A stretch of 6,834 nt of DNA, taken from Prevotella sp. UBA3776. Its GTDB lineage: Bacteria; Bacteroidota; Bacteroidia; Bacteroidales; Bacteroidaceae. The notes under the pieces were generated by a model, which was not told the DNA's origin, did not search any database, and saw only the letters and a program-made list of their open reading frames with translations. The stretch covers positions 1 to 6,834 of the forward strand of contig DFFM01000042.1 in the NCBI GenBank assembly GCA_002369515.1. The letters run 5' to 3'. A program made the position numbers and the translations under genes. Below, piece by piece: positions 4,887 through 6,834 of the stretch. The first letter of the stretch is position 1; each line of letters opens with the position of its first letter.

Positions 4887-6116
4887 ATGACGAAGAGAAT
4901 GTTGATAGTTTGCGGACTGATGGTCTGCATGTGTACAGGAGTTTCGGCACAAGGCTGGCTCAACAGGATAAAGGAAAAGGCCGTGGAGAAAATCAAGGAG
5001 AAGGTGGAAAAGAAAGTGGAGAATGCTGTTGAGGGCACCGACGGCGATGCGCTCGCCACCGACGGCGACGGCCAGTTGGCCAAGCGGAGCGCCGAGGAGG
5101 GACCCGCCGTCAACACCTCCACCGACTTCAGGCGGGGGGCCGTCATTCTGTTCCAAGACGACGTGAAGGGCGAGCGCGTGGGCGAGTTCCCCTCGAAATG
5201 GGACTTGCTGGGCGGCAACGCTGAGGTGAAGACGCTGGGCGGCAAGAACGTCATCGAGGTGACCAACAACGGTGTCATCACCCCATTGCTGAAGCAGCAG
5301 GGGGCCTATCTGCCCGAGGAGTTCACCCTGGAGTACGAATTCTTCTACTGGGCACCGGGCAGCAAGCAGGATATAGGGATAAACGACTTGAAGCTGTGGC
5401 TGATTAACACTGCGGACAGGACCGAGCCCAACGTCGGTGAAGAGGAGATGTCGTTCGAGCTGATGCATGGCGTATGCGAAACCGAAGACCAACACTACCG
5501 GGTGAAGTCAAGGACAACGGATTTCAGCCATACCTTCAGCCAAGGTTGGCACCACGTGGCGCTGTCGTTCAACAAGCAGGCGCTGAAAGTCTATTTCGAC
5601 GGCCGCAGGGTGATCAACCTGCCCAACGTGCAGCAGCCATCGTGGTTTGCCTTTCAGGTGCCATTCGAATACCACGACCTCACCTTCATCAGAAACGTGG
5701 TGCTGGCCAAGGGTGCCGTCGAACTTTACGACCGCAATGCGCAGGACCTCTCTGCCGTGGAAAAGGCCATCCAACAGACGGGCAAGTTTGTGACCAACAA
5801 CATCTTCTTCGAAACGGGCAAGGCAACGCTGAAACCCGAGTCGATGGCGGAGATACAGAAGGTGGCCGACTACATGAAGAAGAACCCCACGGTGCGATTC
5901 GAGGTGCAGGGTCATACCGACAGCCAGGGCAGCGACAAGGTGAACGACCCACTTTCGCAACAACGGGCCGAAGCCGTGGTGAAGGCTCTTGAAGCCCTTG
6001 GCGTGGATGTGTTCAACCTCCGCCCCGTAGGCAAGGGAGCCCATGAGCCGTTGGCCGACAACCAGACGGAGGCGGGACGGGCCAAGAACCGACGCGTGGA
6101 GTTCGTGAAAAAGTAA
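4887..6116 (+). CDS. secreted OmpA-family protein with LamG-like middle domain
   Basis: A 409-residue envelope protein. Residues 1-21 are a signal peptide (LIVCGLMVCMCTGVSA, cleavage near AQG). Residues 23-49 form a strongly charged, heptad-like helix (WLNRIKEKAVEKIKEKVEKK), followed by an acidic, low-complexity linker (50-75). Residues about 84-280 look like a β-rich concanavalin/LamG-like domain (LEYEFFYW, GWHHVALSF, ALKVYFDGRRV). The C-terminal OmpA domain (about 303-409) is complete: IFFETGKATLKPES, VQGHTDSQGSD with D345, LSQQRAEAVVKAL, and GRAKNRRVEF with R403. This domain binds diaminopimelate-type peptidoglycan, so the protein probably sits in the periplasm or outer membrane anchored to the wall; no β-barrel or lipobox is seen. 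It is transcribed divergently from the kinase operon and ends at its own terminator. What the LamG-like domain binds is unknown. Confidence 0.9.
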   Translation: MTKRMLIVCGLMVCMCTGVSAQGWLNRIKEKAVEKIKEKVEKKVENAVEGTDGDALATDGDGQLAKRSAEEGPAVNTSTDFRRGAVILFQDDVKGERVGEFPSKWDLLGGNAEVKTLGGKNVIEVTNNGVITPLLKQQGAYLPEEFTLEYEFFYWAPGSKQDIGINDLKLWLINTADRTEPNVGEEEMSFELMHGVCETEDQHYRVKSRTTDFSHTFSQGWHHVALSFNKQALKVYFDGRRVINLPNVQQPSWFAFQVPFEYHDLTFIRNVVLAKGAVELYDRNAQDLSAVEKAIQQTGKFVTNNIFFETGKATLKPESMAEIQKVADYMKKNPTVRFEVQGHTDSQGSDKVNDPLSQQRAEAVVKALEALGVDVFNLRPVGKGAHEPLADNQTEAGRAKNRRVEFVKK

Positions 6117-6307
6117 TTGGCTGTATGAACGAAGCTGACAGAGAATGGTTTTGTAAAGGATATTCGCAGAATTTAACGCAATTTTAACACTATAGAGCGC
6201 GCTGAAACTCAAGAAAAATATATCGCGACCAAATATGCGAAAAAACGAGAAACTGAGAAATCGTTGGGTTTCAGCCGTTTGCAGAAATAGTGCCGAGAGT
6301 TGTTTTC

Positions 6308-6353
6308 ATAACGTCGGGAGATATTTTTTTATCTCCCGACGTTATTCTTTTTT
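6308..6353 (+). terminator. intrinsic terminator after the OmpA gene
   Basis: ATAACGTCGGGAGATA (6308-6323) pairs perfectly with TATCTCCCGACGTTAT (6330-6345): a 16-bp stem with a T6 loop, followed by TCTTTTTT. It lies about 190 bases after the OmpA stop, leaving a long 3' untranslated region. On the minus strand no T-run follows, so it works mainly for plus-strand transcripts. Confidence 0.85.
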
Positions 6354-6387
6354 CGGGAAACGAAAAAATGCTAGAGGCAAGCATTTG

Positions 6388-6439
6388 AAGTGCCAAAAAC
6401 CTGCACAAAACGGCTCGTTTGTGCAGGTTTTTGGCACTT
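6388..6439. repeat. 22-bp perfect hairpin
   Basis: The 22-base arms 6388-6409 (AAGTGCCAAAAACC...) and 6418-6439 are perfect complements around the loop ACGGCTCG. Only four T follow (CACTTTTC), so it might be a weak backup terminator. A degenerate copy of its left arm plus loop lies at 6481-6501 (19 of 21 bases match 6395-6415), so it may belong to a repeat family. Confidence 0.7.
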
Positions 6440-6586
6440 TTCAAGAGAATCGGGGCACGACCCAGGGCATGAGAAACTCAAAAAACATGCACAAAACGCC
6501 TGTTTTGAGCAAAAACCAACGCTAGAATGAATCGCGACCCGACAATAGGCCGTGTAAAGAATATTCCAAAGTCCCCGTAGGGGATG

Positions 6587-6649
6587 GTTGACGGTTTACA
6601 GTTGACGGTTTACAGTTTACAGTTTACGGTTTACAGTTGATGGTTTGCA
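6587..6649. repeat. nine-unit heptad tandem array
   Basis: Consecutive 7-base units: GTTGACG, GTTTACA, GTTGACG, GTTTACA, GTTTACA, GTTTACG, GTTTACA, GTTGATG, GTTTGCA. The exact 7-base period has substitutions only at positions 4, 5, 6 and 7. It is preceded by the small dyad CCCC-GTA-GGGG (6573-6583). It is non-coding in all frames considered. Confidence 0.85.
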
Positions 6650-6726
6650 ACGCTAACCTTAACTTCCCATCCGGATGGCTGTTTGAGATAAGGTTAGGAG
6701 CAGGGTTGTCATCTGTAAACCGTAAA
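6623..6726. repeat. nested inverted repeats spanning the heptad array end
   Basis: TTTACGGTTTACA (6623-6635, inside the heptad array) is the exact complement of TGTAAACCGTAAA (6714-6726). Inside this pair, CTAACCTTA (6653-6661) pairs with TAAGGTTAG (6689-6697), and inside that is the 12-base palindrome CCATCCGGATGG (6667-6678). Three concentric stems could fold into one long structured arm. Confidence 0.6.
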
Positions 6727-6812
6727 TGATTATCCGAAATCGTACCACCAAATACGTTGTTTTAGGGGTAATATACTAAAAGAGACAGTTGGTTGAACGC
6801 TACGCGTCTTCA

Positions 6813-6834
6813 TTCCCGAGCAAGCTCGCCTACC
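6813..6834. repeat. partial 47-49 bp repeat cut by the window edge
   Basis: These 22 bases are identical to 1465-1486, the dyad centre (CGAGC-AA-GCTCG) and following bases of unit two of the tandem repeat near 1450. The bases upstream differ, so only the right portion of the unit is shared; the rest lies outside the window. Confidence 0.7.

Larger units (their letters stand above)
6117..6834. other. gene-free, repeat- and hairpin-rich region
   Basis: About 720 bases without a credible gene. The one open frame (6235-6525, plus) runs through two long hairpins and has no protein-like composition. The stretch holds the terminator at 6308-6353, a second hairpin at 6388-6439, a relative of that hairpin at 6481-6517, the heptad array at 6587-6649, nested inverted repeats to 6726, and a partial 47-49 bp repeat at the edge. 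Short words recur within it: GAAACTCAA (6204-6212, 6473-6481) and ATCGCGACC (6222-6230, 6531-6539). Confidence 0.65.

Noticed and set aside
4872..5495. Minus-strand open frames opposite the OmpA gene
   Set aside because: The plus strand has a complete signal peptide and OmpA motifs; the antisense frames show no domain.
6235..6525. 96-codon plus-strand open frame
   Set aside because: It is translated through two perfect hairpins and a terminator T-run and shows no protein-like pattern.
6587..6649. CRISPR array
   Set aside because: Units are 7 bp with no spacers, and no cas gene is present.

Overview
The window looks like chromosomal DNA from a Bacteroidota bacterium, most likely Bacteroidales and probably Prevotella-like. 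The signs are TAnnTTTG-type -7 promoter boxes, A/T-rich leaders without strong Shine-Dalgarno sequences, a periplasmic TPR-sensor histidine kinase, a Tat-signal flavoprotein, and intergenic spacers filled with G/C-run palindromes and 7-bp tandem repeats. The genus is inferred; no rRNA or marker gene is present.

Left part (1-1654): no convincing gene in 1-325, then a small acidic protein of unknown function (326-616, minus) behind a hairpin-bearing leader, then a PaaI-type hotdog thioesterase (806-1288, minus). The spacer 1289-1654 holds a bipartite palindromic element whose halves are separated by two tandem copies of a second, 47-49 bp repeat. Middle (1655-2129): a Tat-signal FMN reductase reduced to about half length, followed by a compact copy of the same palindromic element and a short heptad array.

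The core of the window is a two-component operon on the minus strand. A sensor kinase (2763-4736: signal peptide, TPRs, membrane helix, HisKA_3 and HATPase domains) overlaps by 4 bases a NarL/LuxR-type response regulator (2122-2766). Divergently transcribed is a secreted protein with a basic/acidic helix, a LamG-like middle and a C-terminal OmpA peptidoglycan-binding domain (4887-6116). The 150-bp divergent spacer carries promoter boxes facing both ways and two related CCACCC-N4-GGGTGG dyads whose centres are 40 bp apart, so the regulator may control its own operon and the OmpA gene. That link is inference.

The right end (6117-6834) has no credible gene. It holds a strong terminator, a second long perfect hairpin, a nine-unit GTTTACA-like heptad array with an inverted partner, and the start of another copy of the 47-49 bp repeat.

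The most striking observation is that the third copy of the palindromic element lies inside the kinase gene. It adds about 32 in-frame residues between the last strands of the ATP-binding domain, whose normal sequence resumes at once on the other side. A mobile or spreading intergenic repeat appears to have become protein-coding. I found no defence system, CRISPR array or complete transposase gene.
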